From Bosea sp. PAMC 26642 (GTDB taxonomy: Bacteria > Pseudomonadota > Alphaproteobacteria > Rhizobiales > Beijerinckiaceae), in assembly GCF_001562255.1 (NCBI RefSeq), contig NZ_CP014301.1, positions 310,001 through 374,000 of the forward strand: a DNA stretch of 64,000 bases. Direction: 5' to 3'. The position numbers and the translations under genes were made by a program. Below, one piece after another: positions 1 through 8,866 of this stretch (its first letter is position 1; each line of letters opens with the position of its first letter). A model generated the notes under the pieces. It was not told where the DNA came from and did no database searches. It saw only the letters and a list, made by a program, of their open reading frames with translations.

Positions 1-1
1 G

Positions 2-448
2 GCCGCCCGCAAGCGCGGCGTCATCTTCGACATCGGCCACGGCAAGGGCTCGTTCTCGTTCAAGACGACGCGCGCCATGCTCGCCAACGGCTTCGAGCCC
101 GATGTGATCTCGTCCGACGTCCACAAGCTCTGCATCGATGGGCCCGCCTATGACCAGGTCACCACCATGTCGAAGTTCCTGCTCATGGGCATGAGCCTGA
201 ACAATGTCATCGCCGCCTCGACGGTCAACGCCGCCATGGCGCTGAAGCGGCCCGAATACGGCTCGCTCAAGGTCGGTTCGCTCGGCGACGCGACGATCCT
301 TACGGTCAAGGAAGGCAAGTTCGACTATGCCGACGTCACCGGCGAGCACATGATCGGCGACAAGAAGATCGTCTCCGAAGGCGTCGTGCTCAAGGGCGCC
401 TGGTGGCATCCCAGGCGCACCAACAAGTTCAGGAAGGTTGCTGCGTAG
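2..448 (+). CDS. Amidohydrolase/deacetylase family metallohydrolase, C-terminal part
   Basis: The reading frame is already open at the first bases of the window, so this is the 3' part (about 148 residues) of a gene that begins upstream. The visible part has the layout of the C-terminal half of a dihydroorotase-like amidohydrolase: IFDIGHGKGSFSF, then SSDVHK, where the Asp of SSD would be the conserved metal/catalytic Asp after the last beta strand. It then has ASTVNAAMALKRPEYGSLKVGSLGDATIL, typical of the small beta domain that closes these enzymes. Family members hydrolyse amide bonds, for example of N-acyl amino acids; the substrate cannot be told here. It lies upstream of a RidA-like gene and a D-amino-acid type PLP enzyme, which fits a role in amino acid derivative catabolism (inference). 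Confidence 0.8.
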   Translation, partial: AARKRGVIFDIGHGKGSFSFKTTRAMLANGFEPDVISSDVHKLCIDGPAYDQVTTMSKFLLMGMSLNNVIAASTVNAAMALKRPEYGSLKVGSLGDATILTVKEGKFDYADVTGEHMIGDKKIVSEGVVLKGAWWHPRRTNKFRKVAA

Positions 449-469
449 CGCGGTTACGGAACCACTGCC

Positions 470-544
470 GTCATGCTCGGGCTTGCCCCGAGCATCTCTG
501 GCCGGAGATTCTCGGGTCTCCGCTTTGCTCCGCCCGAGAATGAC
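470..544. repeat. Short intergenic inverted repeat, CTCGGGC variant
   Basis: Between the amidohydrolase and the RidA-like gene lie two hairpins in a row. The first is GCTCGGGCTTGCCCCGAGC and the second pairs ATTCTCGGG with CCCGAGAAT. The ends read GTCAT and ATGAC. The element resembles the one at 11740-11803 and, more loosely, the CATTCCGG family found elsewhere in the window. It could act as a terminator-like or mRNA-processing structure; that role is inference. Confidence 0.6.
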
Positions 545-567
545 GCTGTTTTAAAAGGAACCCTCCC

Positions 568-1035
568 ATGTCCGCCGAAGCCAAACTCGCCGAACTCGGC
601 CTTACGCTTCCATCCGTCGCCGCCCCGATGGCCAACTATGTTCGCTTCAAAAAGGCCGGCGATCTCGTCTTTCTGTCGGGGCAGGGTCCGCGCAATCCCG
701 ACGGCTCGATCCCCAACGGCAAGGTCGGCAAGGAGTTCACCACCGAGCAGGCCTATGAATTCGCGAAGACCACGGGGCTCGGTTTGCTCGCGGCCATGAA
801 GGAGGCCGCCGGCTCGCTCGACAAGATCGAGGTCATCAAGCTGCTCGGCATGGTCAACGGCGTGCCAGAGTTCGGCGACCAGCCAAAAGTCATCAATGGC
901 TGCTCCGACCTTTTCGTGGCGGTATTGGGCGAGAACGGGCGCCATGCGCGTTCTGCGGTCGGCATGGGCTCGCTGCCCGGCAACCCGTGGAGATCGAAGT
1001 CATCGTCCGGGTGCTGCCGTGACAGCTCTTTCTGA
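568..1035 (+). CDS. RidA family protein, frameshifted near the C-terminus
   Basis: RidA proteins hydrolyse reactive enamine/imine intermediates released by PLP enzymes. Residues 1-140 match the family (VFLSGQGP near the N-terminus, VNGVPEFGDQPKVINGCSDL, and HARSAVGMGSLPGN with the conserved substrate-binding Arg). The gene starts after AAAAGGAACCCTCCC. After position about 985 the frame reads PWRSKSSSGCC instead of the expected VEIEVIVRVLP. Reading one frame over restores exactly that ending, with a TGA at 1020-1022 that overlaps the GTG start of the next gene as GTGA. The data therefore show a net loss of one base (or four) near 985-992. The shift removes the conserved Glu of the final strand. 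It may be a real mutation or a sequencing error. Confidence 0.75.
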   Translation: MSAEAKLAELGLTLPSVAAPMANYVRFKKAGDLVFLSGQGPRNPDGSIPNGKVGKEFTTEQAYEFAKTTGLGLLAAMKEAAGSLDKIEVIKLLGMVNGVPEFGDQPKVINGCSDLFVAVLGENGRHARSAVGMGSLPGNPWRSKSSSGCCRDSSF

Positions 1036-2095
1036 GGAAATCGCCCGCCTCTACGGCACGCCCGCCGTCGTCATCGATCTTGACAAGGTCGAGGCCAATA
1101 TCGCCCGGCTCCAGGCGGCCTGCGACGCCGCCGGCGTCGCCAACCGCCCGCATATCAAGACGCACAAGTCTCCCGAACTCGCCCGGCTCCAGGTCGAGTC
1201 CGGAGCGCGCGGCATCACCTGCCAGAAGCTCGGCGAGGCCGAGGTGATGGCCGATGGCGGCATCGACGACATCCTGATCAGCTACAACATTCTGGGCGAG
1301 CAGAAGCTCGGCCGGCTCGGCGCCTTGCAGCGTCGTGTCCGGATGATCGTGGCGGCCGACAACCCGGTCACCATCGCGGGCCTGCCGGTCGCGGCCGGCA
1401 TCGCCGATCGCGACCTCGAGGTCGTCGTCGAGTGCGACACCGGCCGCCAGCGTGCCGGGGTCGAGACGCCGGGCGAGGCGGTCGAGCTTGCAAAGCTGAT
1501 CGCGAGTTTGCCCGGCCTGCGCTTCGCGGGCTTCCTGATGTACCCGCCGGAAGACGGCTGGGAGCGCACGCAGCTTTTCCTCGATACCGCCAATGCCGGC
1601 CTGCGCGATGCCGGGCTGGAAGCCGGCATGATCTCGACCGGCGGCTCGCCCAACATCCCCAATATCGGAAAGCTCAGAGGCGCGACCGAGCACCGCGCCG
1701 GCACCTCGATCTTCAACGATCGCATGCAGGTCGCGGCAGGCGTGGCGACGCTGGATGACTGCGCGCTGACGGTCTATGCGACGGTGGTGAGCCGGGCAGG
1801 GCCGGAGCGCGGCATTCTCGATTCAGGCTCGAAGACGCTGACCAGCGACTCAGGCGGCCTCGACGGCCATGGCTACATCCTCGAATACCCGGCAGCGAAA
1901 ATCGCCAGATTCGCCGAGGAGCACGGCTTCCTCGACCTTTCGGCCAGCAATGACCGGCCCAATGTCGGCGAGGTCGTGCGCGTGGTGCCCAACCACGTCT
2001 GCGTTGTTGTCAACATGGTCGATCGAGTGATCACCGTGCGCGGCGACAAGCTGATTGGCGAACTCCCGGTCGCGGCGCGAGGCAAGCTGAGCTAG
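1019..2095 (+). CDS. D-threonine aldolase / alanine racemase-fold PLP enzyme (DSD1 family)
   Basis: The product (358 residues from the GTG at 1019) has the N-terminal alanine-racemase barrel of the D-threonine aldolase and D-serine dehydratase group. The PLP lysine lies in RPHIKTHKS (about residue 45). Other features are GARGITCQKLGEAEVM, the phosphate-binding STGGSPNI, and DSGSKTLTSD followed by a C-terminal HxCxxV segment (PNHVCVVV), which binds the divalent metal in this family. A longer open frame runs upstream, but its extra residues overlap the RidA gene and look non-coding; the GTGA overlap with the restored RidA stop at 1022 supports the GTG start. The probable role is cleavage or dehydration of a D-3-hydroxy amino acid, with RidA clearing enamine products. 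Substrate is not determined. Confidence 0.87.
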   Translation: MTALSEEIARLYGTPAVVIDLDKVEANIARLQAACDAAGVANRPHIKTHKSPELARLQVESGARGITCQKLGEAEVMADGGIDDILISYNILGEQKLGRLGALQRRVRMIVAADNPVTIAGLPVAAGIADRDLEVVVECDTGRQRAGVETPGEAVELAKLIASLPGLRFAGFLMYPPEDGWERTQLFLDTANAGLRDAGLEAGMISTGGSPNIPNIGKLRGATEHRAGTSIFNDRMQVAAGVATLDDCALTVYATVVSRAGPERGILDSGSKTLTSDSGGLDGHGYILEYPAAKIARFAEEHGFLDLSASNDRPNVGEVVRVVPNHVCVVVNMVDRVITVRGDKLIGELPVAARGKLS

Positions 2096-2096
2096 A

Positions 2097-2142
2097 GCAT
2101 CGGACTGAAAAGCGGAATTCCCGTTTTGGGGAAATTCGATGC
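2097..2142. repeat. Short intergenic inverted repeat after the PLP enzyme gene
   Basis: The element begins GCATCGGACTGAAAAGCGGA and ends GGGGAAATTCGATGC. Its termini GCATCG and CGATGC are inverted, and the inner part GGAATTCC is also palindromic. Sequences of the form AGAGCATCGG-CTGAAAAG are a familiar dispersed repeat in Rhizobiales (established only from memory). It sits 2 bases after a stop codon and could form a hairpin at the transcript end. Confidence 0.5.
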
Positions 2143-2195
2143 CGACACAAAGAGATGGATCGCCGCTTTGGACGCTCGGCGGCGGTCTGGATTCA

Positions 2196-2786
2196 TCAGG
2201 TCTGCAGGATCTTGGAGCCCTTCATGGTGACGGCCCCGGATGCCTTGACCTCAAGATTGCCGTTCGACCTGATCACGATGTTGCGGCCGTGGAGATCGAC
2301 GCTTCCGTCCTTCTTCAGGCCGAGTGCGGCGCTGCCGGATTTCAGAGTTGAGACGTCCTGGCTTGTGATCTGCAGCGTTTTGCCGACGGCGACGTTCATA
2401 TCCTTGCCGGATTTGACCGAAATCGTCTGGCCGCTGACAACGCTGCAATCGACCGAGGCGGAGAGATTGCAATAGCGCGCGTCGAGGCCGAACTCCTGGC
2501 CGCAGTTGATCTTGATCCGCCCACCGACCGAGAGGCTCATATTGGAGCCGACCGCCATGGCGAGCGCGCCACCGGCGTTCATCGACATGGCGCTGCCGGC
2601 TGTCATCGATAGGGAACCGCCTGCCGTCACCGCGATGTTGCCGCCGCAGTTGAGCGTGAAAAAGCCGGGGGATGTGATCGTTACGTTGCCGGCGCGATCT
2701 GCCGTGATGGCCTGCATCAAGAGCGCGAGCTGGGCTTCGAGCGCGGCTATCCGACGTTGCAATCCTTCGGTGTCGGGATCGGCCAT
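2196..2786 (-). CDS. VgrG C-terminal-like beta-helix protein, stand-alone
   Basis: The 196-residue product begins with a short predicted coiled coil (LQRRIAALEAQLALLMQAI). It continues as strictly repetitive beta strands such as NIAVTAGGSLSMTAGSAMSM and ISVKSGKDMNVAVGKTLQIT, and ends with GLKKDGSVDLHGRNIVIRS and AVTMKGSKI. This pattern matches the C-terminal beta-helix needle of type VI secretion VgrG and of phage gp5 spikes. The OB-fold and the gp27-like domains are missing, and no T6SS or phage gene is nearby. The ATG at 2786 is preceded by GGAGG five bases upstream, so it is preferred to an ATG five codons earlier. No signal peptide is seen. Function unknown; a trimeric spike-like tip or structural protein is possible. 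Confidence 0.72.
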   Translation of the reverse strand: MADPDTEGLQRRIAALEAQLALLMQAITADRAGNVTITSPGFFTLNCGGNIAVTAGGSLSMTAGSAMSMNAGGALAMAVGSNMSLSVGGRIKINCGQEFGLDARYCNLSASVDCSVVSGQTISVKSGKDMNVAVGKTLQITSQDVSTLKSGSAALGLKKDGSVDLHGRNIVIRSNGNLEVKASGAVTMKGSKILQT

Positions 2787-2867
2787 GGCGGCCTCCAGCA
2801 TCGCGTGACGAGATGACGGAAGGTTACTGTAGCACGACCGGCTGTGGGGAGAAGCATAGTCGAGGCG

Positions 2868-3596
2868 TCATGTCTCCGGGTGCCGCGCGTTCCAGTTGGC
2901 CGCATACTCCGTGCACAGCCGGTCGAGTTCCTCGCGATCGGTCACGCCCGCCGGCCGAGCCCGCGAGGGCGAGGCGGCCTGGAACGGGACGTAGCGCTGA
3001 TGCGCCACGCGCCAGATCCGGCGCAGTTCCGCCAGCGGGTCGGCATGGTCATCGACCCTGATGTCGAAGCTCGGCATCGGTTCACCGGCCCAGATCCGGA
3101 TCGCGCAGGACTGTCGGCCGCGCTTGTCGCCGCCGGCCTTCTCGCCCGCCTCCAGCGCGACCAGCAGCCGCTCGTCGAAATCCAGCGCCGAGTTGGCGAT
3201 ATAAGCCTTTAGCGTCTCTTTGATCACCTCCGGCCCGGCCAGCATGTTGCCGGCGACGGAGACCTGGGGACCATCGACCGCGCCGCACCAGTCGATGCAG
3301 GCCGAGCCGATATGGGACGCCGTCTTGCCCTCGCGGTCGATGACATGCAGCTGGCGGTGCGCCCGGCCCTCGTCGGCTGCCGTCAGGCCCGCGATGATCT
3401 CGACCGCCGAGCGTCCTTCTTGCAGCAGCCTCAGCCCGTCGATGCCATAGAGCGGGTTGACGAAGGCCTGGCTTGCGATCGCGCCGACACGCCCTGCGCC
3501 ATAGGGCACGCGCGCGCCGACGGCGAAGGCGCAGGTCGAGACCGCGACGCCATAGGCGCCGGTCGCGGCGTCACGGGCGACGATGGACCATGTCAT
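2868..3596 (-). CDS. DUF1028 domain-containing protein (Ntn-hydrolase-like)
   Basis: The 242-residue product opens with MTWSIVARDAATGAYGVAVS and has GARVPYGAGRVGAIASQAFVNPLYG and VSVAGNMLAG, the signature segments of DUF1028. Family structures have an Ntn-hydrolase-like fold, but the activity is poorly defined; members often accompany amino acid or pyrimidine catabolism genes. The ATG at 3596 matches the usual family start; an upstream ATG at 3665 would add 23 unrelated residues. It lies downstream of lepA on the same strand with a gap of 111 bases. Residues at the C-terminus (DREELDRLCTEYAANWN) look like the small peptidoglycan-binding-like tail seen in some members (inference). Confidence 0.85.
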   Translation of the reverse strand: MTWSIVARDAATGAYGVAVSTCAFAVGARVPYGAGRVGAIASQAFVNPLYGIDGLRLLQEGRSAVEIIAGLTAADEGRAHRQLHVIDREGKTASHIGSACIDWCGAVDGPQVSVAGNMLAGPEVIKETLKAYIANSALDFDERLLVALEAGEKAGGDKRGRQSCAIRIWAGEPMPSFDIRVDDHADPLAELRRIWRVAHQRYVPFQAASPSRARPAGVTDREELDRLCTEYAANWNARHPET

Positions 3597-3707
3597 GGGA
3601 AGCGTCCTGTTCGTTGGACAAGAGGGAAGGCAACCTAGGACTATCGCGAGTAGGCAGGATCGCACGCAGACGCCGCGCCGTCATCGGATTGACGACAGGG
3701 CGAGCCC

Positions 3708-5513
3708 TCAATCATCCATCTTCAGCGCGGCGATGAAGGCTTCCTGCGGGATTTCGACCCTGCCGAACTGCCGCATCTTCTTCTTGCCTTCCTTCTGCTT
3801 GTCCAGAAGCTTGCGCTTGCGGGACGCGTCGCCGCCATAGCACTTTGCCGTGACGTCCTTGCGCAGAGCGCGGATGGTTTCACGCGCGATGATCTTGCCG
3901 CCGATCGCCGCCTGGACGGGGATCTGGAACATGTGCGGCGGAATCAGGTCCTTCAGCTTCTCGCACATCGCCCGGCCCCGCGCGTCGGCGCGCGACCGGT
4001 GCACCAGCATGGAGAGCGCATCGACAGGCTCGGCATTGACCAGGATCGACATGCGCACGAGGTCGCCCTCGCGATAGTCGGTGATGGCGTAGTCGAAGGA
4101 GGCATAACCCTTCGAGATCGACTTCAGCCGGTCGTAGAAATCGAACACGACTTCGTTCAGCGGCAGGTCGTAGACGACCTTGGCGCGCGAGCCGACATAG
4201 GACAGGTCGGTCTGCACGCCGCGCCGGTCCTGGCAAAGCTTCAGCACCGAACCGAGATATTCGTCGGGCGTGAAGATCGTCGCCTTGATCCAGGGTTCCT
4301 CGATCGTCTCGATCTTCATCACGTCGGGCATGTCGGCCGGGTTGTGCAGTTCCAGCACCGTGCCGTCGCGCAGATTGAGATGGTAGACGACAGAGGGCGC
4401 CGTAGAGATCAGATTGAGGTTGAATTCGCGTTCCAGCCGCTCCTGGATGATCTCCAGGTGGAGCAGGCCGAGAAAGCCGCAGCGGAAGCCGAAGCCGAGC
4501 GCAGCCGAGGTCTCCATTTCGTAGGAGAACGAGGCATCGTTCAGGCGCAGGCGGCTCATCGCGGCGCGCAGCACTTCGAAATCAGCCGCATCGACCGGGA
4601 AGATGCCGCAGAACACCACCGGCTGCACCGGCTTGAAGCCCGGCAGCGGCTGGGCCGTCTGGCGCTTGTCGTCGGTGATGGTGTCGCCGACGGCGGTATC
4701 GGCGACCTCCTTGATCGAGGCGGTGAAGAAACCGACTTCGCCGGGGCCGAGTTCCTTGACCTCCAGCATCTTGGGCTTGAACACGCCGACGCGGTCGACG
4801 CCATAGACGGCGTTGGCCCGGATCATCCGGATCGTCATGTTCTTCTTCAACACGCCGTCGATGACCCGCACCAGCACGACGACGCCGAGATAGGCGTCAT
4901 ACCAGCTGTCGACCAGCAGGCACTTCAGCGGGGCGTCCTTGTCGCCCTTCGGCGCGGGAAGCCTCTGGACGATGGCCTCCAGCACGCCCTCGATGTTGAT
5001 CCCGGTCTTGGCCGAGATCGCCACGGCTTCCGAAGCGTCGAGCCCGATAACATCCTCGATCTGCTGCTTGATGCGCTCGGGCTCGGCCGCCGGCAGGTCG
5101 ATCTTGTTCAGGACCGTGACGATCTCGTGCCCGGCGTCGAGCGCCTGGTAGACGTTCGCCAGCGTCTGCGCCTCCACCCCTTGAGAGGCATCGACGACGA
5201 GCAGCGAGCCTTCGCAGGCCGCCAGCGACCGCGAGACCTCATAGGCGAAGTCGACATGGCCGGGGGTGTCCATCAGGTTCAGGATATAATCCTTGCCGTC
5301 CTGGGCCCGGTAATCGAGCCGCACGGTCTGCGCCTTGATGGTGATGCCGCGTTCCTTCTCGATATCCATCGAGTCGAGGATCTGCTCGCTCATGTCGCGG
5401 GCCGCCACCGTGCCGGTGGTCTGGATCAGCCGGTCGGCCAGCGTGGACTTGCCGTGGTCGATATGCGCCACGATCGAGAAGTTGCGGATGTTGTCGAAGC
5501 TCTGGGTGCTCAT
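3708..5513 (-). CDS. lepA: Elongation factor 4 (LepA)
   Basis: LepA is a ribosome-associated translational GTPase that acts on stalled or mispositioned ribosomes, often at the membrane. The 601-residue product has the G1 loop [10 protein letters not shown]3 DTPGHVDF, G4 NKID and the EF-G-like domains. It also has the LepA-specific C-terminal domain ending [39 protein letters not shown], the hallmark of this family. The start chosen is ATG 5513 ([23 protein letters not shown]), which gives the standard 600-residue length; the upstream in-frame ATG at 5588 would add 25 residues of unusual composition. It is divergent from the XRE regulator at 5631. Confidence 0.96.
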   Translation of the reverse strand: MSTQSFDNIRNFSIVAHIDHGKSTLADRLIQTTGTVAARDMSEQILDSMDIEKERGITIKAQTVRLDYRAQDGKDYILNLMDTPGHVDFAYEVSRSLAACEGSLLVVDASQGVEAQTLANVYQALDAGHEIVTVLNKIDLPAAEPERIKQQIEDVIGLDASEAVAISAKTGINIEGVLEAIVQRLPAPKGDKDAPLKCLLVDSWYDAYLGVVVLVRVIDGVLKKNMTIRMIRANAVYGVDRVGVFKPKMLEVKELGPGEVGFFTASIKEVADTAVGDTITDDKRQTAQPLPGFKPVQPVVFCGIFPVDAADFEVLRAAMSRLRLNDASFSYEMETSAALGFGFRCGFLGLLHLEIIQERLEREFNLNLISTAPSVVYHLNLRDGTVLELHNPADMPDVMKIETIEEPWIKATIFTPDEYLGSVLKLCQDRRGVQTDLSYVGSRAKVVYDLPLNEVVFDFYDRLKSISKGYASFDYAITDYREGDLVRMSILVNAEPVDALSMLVHRSRADARGRAMCEKLKDLIPPHMFQIPVQAAIGGKIIARETIRALRKDVTAKCYGGDASRKRKLLDKQKEGKKKMRQFGRVEIPQEAFIAALKMDD

Positions 5514-5601
5514 AGGCGCGGGAATAGCAGCGTTGCTGCATTGCGCCAAGGGTTTGACGCAGGGGCCGTATTCTTGTTCCAGGGCCATCCGCTGCTTGCG
5601 T

Positions 5602-5617
5602 TTCTAATATAATAGAA
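5602..5617. promoter_or_regulatory. AT-rich inverted repeat with -10 box upstream of the XRE regulator
   Basis: TTCTA and TAGAA are inverted around ATATAA, and the core contains a perfect -10 hexamer TATAAT at 5608-5613. No good -35 box is visible at 17 bases. The site lies 14 bases before the regulator start, in an otherwise very GC-rich region. It is a candidate autoregulatory operator for the XRE-cupin protein (inference). Confidence 0.45.
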
Positions 5618-5630
5618 TAAATCTCATTGC

Positions 5631-6224
5631 ATGGATACTGATGCCGTTGATCTCGACAGGCGGCTCGGCGTGCGCCTGAAGGCGACGCGGCAGCGCCTGA
5701 ATCTGACCCTGGACGAACTCGCTACACGCTCGGGCGTCAGCCGCGCCATGATCTCGCGGGTCGAGCGCGGCGAATCGAGCCCGACTGCCGCGCTGCTGGA
5801 CCGCCTCTGCGCCGGGCTCGGCATCGTGCTCTCGGCGCTCTTTCGCGACGAGCACGGCGCCGGGCCGCTCGTGCGCCGCGATGAGCAACAGGTCTGGACC
5901 GATCCGGCCAGCGGCTACCGCCGCCGCACCGTCTCGCCCGCCGGCACCGGCTCGCGGCTCGAGATCGTCGAGGTCGAGATGCCGGCCGGCGCGCGCGTGC
6001 TGCTCGAAGCGCAGCGCGCCGGCTTCCGGCTCGACCAGCAGTTCTGGCTGCTGGAGGGCGAACTCGTGATCGGCCTCGGCGAGCGCGAGCATAGGCTGGC
6101 CGCCGGCGACTGCCTCGCCATGCTGCTCGACGGGCCGATCAGCTTCCACAATCCGGGCGCCGAGCCGGCGCGTTATGCGGTGGTGCTCGCCGCAGCCGAT
6201 AACTGGAGCGGACGACTGACATGA
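5631..6224 (+). CDS. XRE family transcriptional regulator with cupin sensor domain
   Basis: The 197-residue product has an N-terminal helix-turn-helix of the XRE/HipB type at about residues 8-62 (LKATRQRLNLTLDELATRSGVSRAMISRVERGE). A C-terminal single cupin barrel follows (RLEIVEVEMPAGARVLLEA, FWLLEGELVIGLGEREHRLAAGDCLAM). This architecture is common for regulators that sense small metabolites and control an adjacent acetyltransferase or transporter. The stop codon overlaps the ATG of the following GNAT gene (ATGA), so the two are translationally coupled. The AT-rich inverted repeat just upstream may be its own operator. Confidence 0.9.
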   Translation: MDTDAVDLDRRLGVRLKATRQRLNLTLDELATRSGVSRAMISRVERGESSPTAALLDRLCAGLGIVLSALFRDEHGAGPLVRRDEQQVWTDPASGYRRRTVSPAGTGSRLEIVEVEMPAGARVLLEAQRAGFRLDQQFWLLEGELVIGLGEREHRLAAGDCLAMLLDGPISFHNPGAEPARYAVVLAAADNWSGRLT

Positions 6225-6754
6225 CGCAGGCCGATGAAATCGCGATCGCCCAGCTCGATGTCGCCGGAGCGGCAGCGGCCATTCCGGAGCTCGCCGGCAT
6301 CCTTGCCGATGCCGTCGAGAGCGGCGCCTCGGTCGGATTCATGGCCGGGACGGCGATCGCCGAGTATGAGCGCTTCTGGCAAGGCGTGGCCGCCGAGGTT
6401 GGCGCCGGGCGCACCATCCTGTTCGTCGCCATGCGCGACGGGCGCATCGTCGGCACGTCGCAGCTTCAGCTCATCGGCAAGCCCAACCAGCCGCACCGGG
6501 CTGAGATCGCCAAGGTGCTGGTGCACTCGGCTGCCCGCCGGCGCGGCATCGCCGAGCGACTGATGCATGCCGCCGAAACCGAGGCCGCGCGCCGCGGCCG
6601 CAACCTGCTGGTGCTCGACACCGACGACGCGAGCGCGGCTCACGCACTCTATGGCAAGCTCGGCTGGATCGCGGCCGGCACCATCCCGCGTTACGCGCTG
6701 ATGCCCGATGGTAGCGATTGCAACGCGACCTTCTTCTACAAGAGCCTGCGCTGA
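6221..6754 (+). CDS. GNAT family N-acetyltransferase
   Basis: The 177-residue product has the GNAT acetyl-CoA binding motif A at about residues 98-115 (KVLVHSAARRRGIAERLM). The following motif B helix and beta strand are LLVLDTDDASAAHALYGKLGW. The ending DCNATFFYKSLR resembles small-molecule acetyltransferases of this class. It probably acetylates an amino acid, amine or xenobiotic; the substrate is unknown. Coupled by a 4-base overlap with the XRE-cupin gene, which likely regulates it. Confidence 0.9.
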   Translation: MTQADEIAIAQLDVAGAAAAIPELAGILADAVESGASVGFMAGTAIAEYERFWQGVAAEVGAGRTILFVAMRDGRIVGTSQLQLIGKPNQPHRAEIAKVLVHSAARRRGIAERLMHAAETEAARRGRNLLVLDTDDASAAHALYGKLGWIAAGTIPRYALMPDGSDCNATFFYKSLR

Positions 6755-6773
6755 ACCGAAGCGTCCGCCCGTC

Positions 6774-7025
6774 TTACGCCTCCGGCGCGGCCTGGCGGAA
6801 ATAGGGCTCGACCTCGCCCTTGAGCTTCACTGTCATCGGGTTGCCGAAGCGGTCCTTGGCATTGCCGGCGGTCAAGCGCACCCAGCCCTCGCTGACGCAG
6901 TATTCCTCGACATTGGTCTTGTCGACGCCCTTGAACCGCACGCCGATGTCGCGCGACAGCAACTCCTCGTCATAGAACGGGCTGTTGGGATTCGAGGAAA
7001 GGCGGTCGGGAAGCGTGTCGGTCAT
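6774..7025 (-). CDS. DUF3297 family protein
   Basis: An 83-residue protein (MTDTLPDRLSSNPNSPFYDEELLSRDIGVRFKG at the N-terminus, then EYCVSEGWVRLTAG, FGNPMTVKLKGEVEPYFR) that matches the short DUF3297 family of proteobacteria. No membrane segment, signal or catalytic motif is visible. It follows the ankyrin gene on the minus strand after 96 bases and converges with the GNAT gene. Molecular function is not known. Confidence 0.88.
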   Translation of the reverse strand: MTDTLPDRLSSNPNSPFYDEELLSRDIGVRFKGVDKTNVEEYCVSEGWVRLTAGNAKDRFGNPMTVKLKGEVEPYFRQAAPEA

Positions 7026-7121
7026 CGGGCTGGCCTTGGCATGCGAAGAGTGGCGGCGAACGTCGTCGCGGTGGCCGCAGAGGTAGCGCCATCTTCCGCC
7101 AATGCCAAATCGCGGCCGGTC

Positions 7122-7781
7122 TCAGCGTCCGCCGGCCTGCTCGATCAACCGTGCGACGGCCGTTTGGCCTCGCTTTCGGGCATGGGCCAAAGGGCTGACG
7201 CCGTCCTTGTCGGCGAGGTTGGCATCGGCTCCTGCGGCGAGAACCATCCGCGCCACCTCCTGATGCCGTGGTCCGCCATCGCCGAGAAGCACGATCTCCA
7301 GCAGGCAACTCCAGCCGAGATCGTTGACGTGATTTACGTCGATCCCGCTCGTCAGCAGCAGCTTCACGGTCTCGACATGCGCCCTTTCGCAGGCTGGGAT
7401 CAGCGCATTGCCGCCATAGCGGTTGCGGATCGACAGGTCCGGCTTCAACGGCAGCATCGCCGCGACGATCTCGGTCCGGCCCGACGCCCCGGCGAGGAGC
7501 CATGGCGTGTCCTTGTTGGCAGCCTGTGCGTTCGGGCTCGCACCGGCCGCCAGCAGCGCTCTGGCGATGGCGACATGGTTGCCGGCGACGGCGAGCATAA
7601 GCGCGCTGCGACCTTGCGAATCCCGGGTCTCCAGATCGGCCCGCGCCGCGATCAGCCGCTCGACCTCGGCAAGCTCTCCAGCGCCCATGGCTGCGAGAAG
7701 CGCGGAGCTCGCATGGGCGGCAGGAGTCGTCATGATCGTGAGAACCAGCAGGGTAGCGAGGGCATGGGCCGCGCGGCTCAC
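7122..7781 (-). CDS. Exported ankyrin-repeat protein
   Basis: The 219-residue product starts at a GTG that overlaps the hrcA stop as GTGA, indicating translational coupling. The first 25 residues form a signal peptide ([21 protein letters not shown]), so it is probably periplasmic. About five ankyrin repeats follow, with recognisable cores such as [29 protein letters not shown] and [23 protein letters not shown]. Ankyrin repeats mediate protein contacts; the partner is unknown. Its position behind hrcA, where grpE sits in many relatives, is notable but does not show a heat-shock role. Confidence 0.87.
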   Translation of the reverse strand: MSRAAHALATLLVLTIMTTPAAHASSALLAAMGAGELAEVERLIAARADLETRDSQGRSALMLAVAGNHVAIARALLAAGASPNAQAANKDTPWLLAGASGRTEIVAAMLPLKPDLSIRNRYGGNALIPACERAHVETVKLLLTSGIDVNHVNDLGWSCLLEIVLLGDGGPRHQEVARMVLAAGADANLADKDGVSPLAHARKRGQTAVARLIEQAGGR

Positions 7782-8866
7782 CGCCCGCCATCCAGCAGCC
7801 GTCCGACCAACTTCGCCGTGTAGTCCACCATCGGCACGATGCGCGCATAATTCAGGCGCGTCGGGCCGATGATGCCGACGACGCCGACGATGCGCTGCTC
7901 GGAATCGCGGAAAGGCGCGGCCACCATCGAGGAGCCCGACATCGAGAACAGCTTGTTCTCGGAGCCGATGAAGATGCGCACGCCGTCGCCCGCCTCGGCG
8001 CGGGAGAGCAGGTCGATCACGTCGGTCTGCGTCTCGAGATCGCCGAACAGCAGCCGGATGCGCTCCAGATCCTCCTGCGCCCGCAGGTCCTCCAGCAGAT
8101 TGGCCTGTCCGCGCACGATCAGATGCCGGTCGCTCGTCGGGCCCGAAGAGGTGGCGATGCCGCTCTCGACCAGCTTGGCCGTCAGCGTATCGAGTTCGCT
8201 TTCCATCTGCGCGCGATGCTCGGCGATCTCCCGGCGCAGATCGCCCAGCGTCTTGCCCATGATGCGGGCATTGAGGAAATTGCCGGCCTCCGTCAGCGCC
8301 GAGGCCGGCAGGCCCGGCGGCAGCGCCAGGAGGCGGTTCTCGACCGTGCCGTCATCCGCGACCAGTACGACGAGCGCGCGCGCCGGATCGAGCCGGACGA
8401 ACTCGATATGCTTCAGCCGCGCATTGGCCTTGGTCGTGACGACGACACCAGCCCCGCGCGAGAGCCCCGACAGCAGCGCCGAGGCCTCCGTCAGCGTCCC
8501 GTCCAGCGTCCGGCCTGTCGCAGCCGCCTTCATCTGCGCCTCGATCCGGCTGCGCTCGTCGGAGGTCAGGTTGCCGACCTCCATCATCGCATCGACGAAG
8601 AAGCGCAGGCCACGCTCGGTCGGGAGGCGGCCGGCCGAGGTGTGGGGCGCATAGATCAGCCCCGCCAGTTCGAGGTCGGTCATGACGTTGCGTACGGTGG
8701 CTGGCGACAGCGACATCGGCAGCAGCCGGGCGATGTTGCGCGAACCCACAGGCTCGCCCGTGGCGAGATAGCCGTCGACGATCTGACGAAATATCTCACG
8801 CGACCGCATGTCGGTCTCGATAAGGCCGCTGGGGGATTCGGGGCGCATCGGCGTATGTGAAGTCAT
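7778..8866 (-). CDS. hrcA: Heat-inducible transcription repressor HrcA
   Basis: HrcA represses groESL- and dnaK-type operons by binding CIRCE elements and is controlled by GroEL availability. The 362-residue product has the N-terminal winged helix ([60 protein letters not shown]) and the GAF-like regulatory domain ending [26 protein letters not shown], both characteristic. It is divergent from rph, an arrangement common in Rhizobiales. I saw no CIRCE element (TTAGCACTC-N9-GAGTGCTAA) in the 139-base hrcA-rph gap. grpE, often the next gene, is absent here. Confidence 0.95.
   Translation of the reverse strand: MTSHTPMRPESPSGLIETDMRSREIFRQIVDGYLATGEPVGSRNIARLLPMSLSPATVRNVMTDLELAGLIYAPHTSAGRLPTERGLRFFVDAMMEVGNLTSDERSRIEAQMKAAATGRTLDGTLTEASALLSGLSRGAGVVVTTKANARLKHIEFVRLDPARALVVLVADDGTVENRLLALPPGLPASALTEAGNFLNARIMGKTLGDLRREIAEHRAQMESELDTLTAKLVESGIATSSGPTSDRHLIVRGQANLLEDLRAQEDLERIRLLFGDLETQTDVIDLLSRAEAGDGVRIFIGSENKLFSMSGSSMVAAPFRDSEQRIVGVVGIIGPTRLNYARIVPMVDYTAKLVGRLLDGGR

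Noticed and set aside
3933..5612. Open frame of 559 codons on the plus strand opposite lepA
   Set aside because: It is complementary to the conserved LepA coding region and shows an Arg/His/Asp/Val-rich composition typical of antisense frames.
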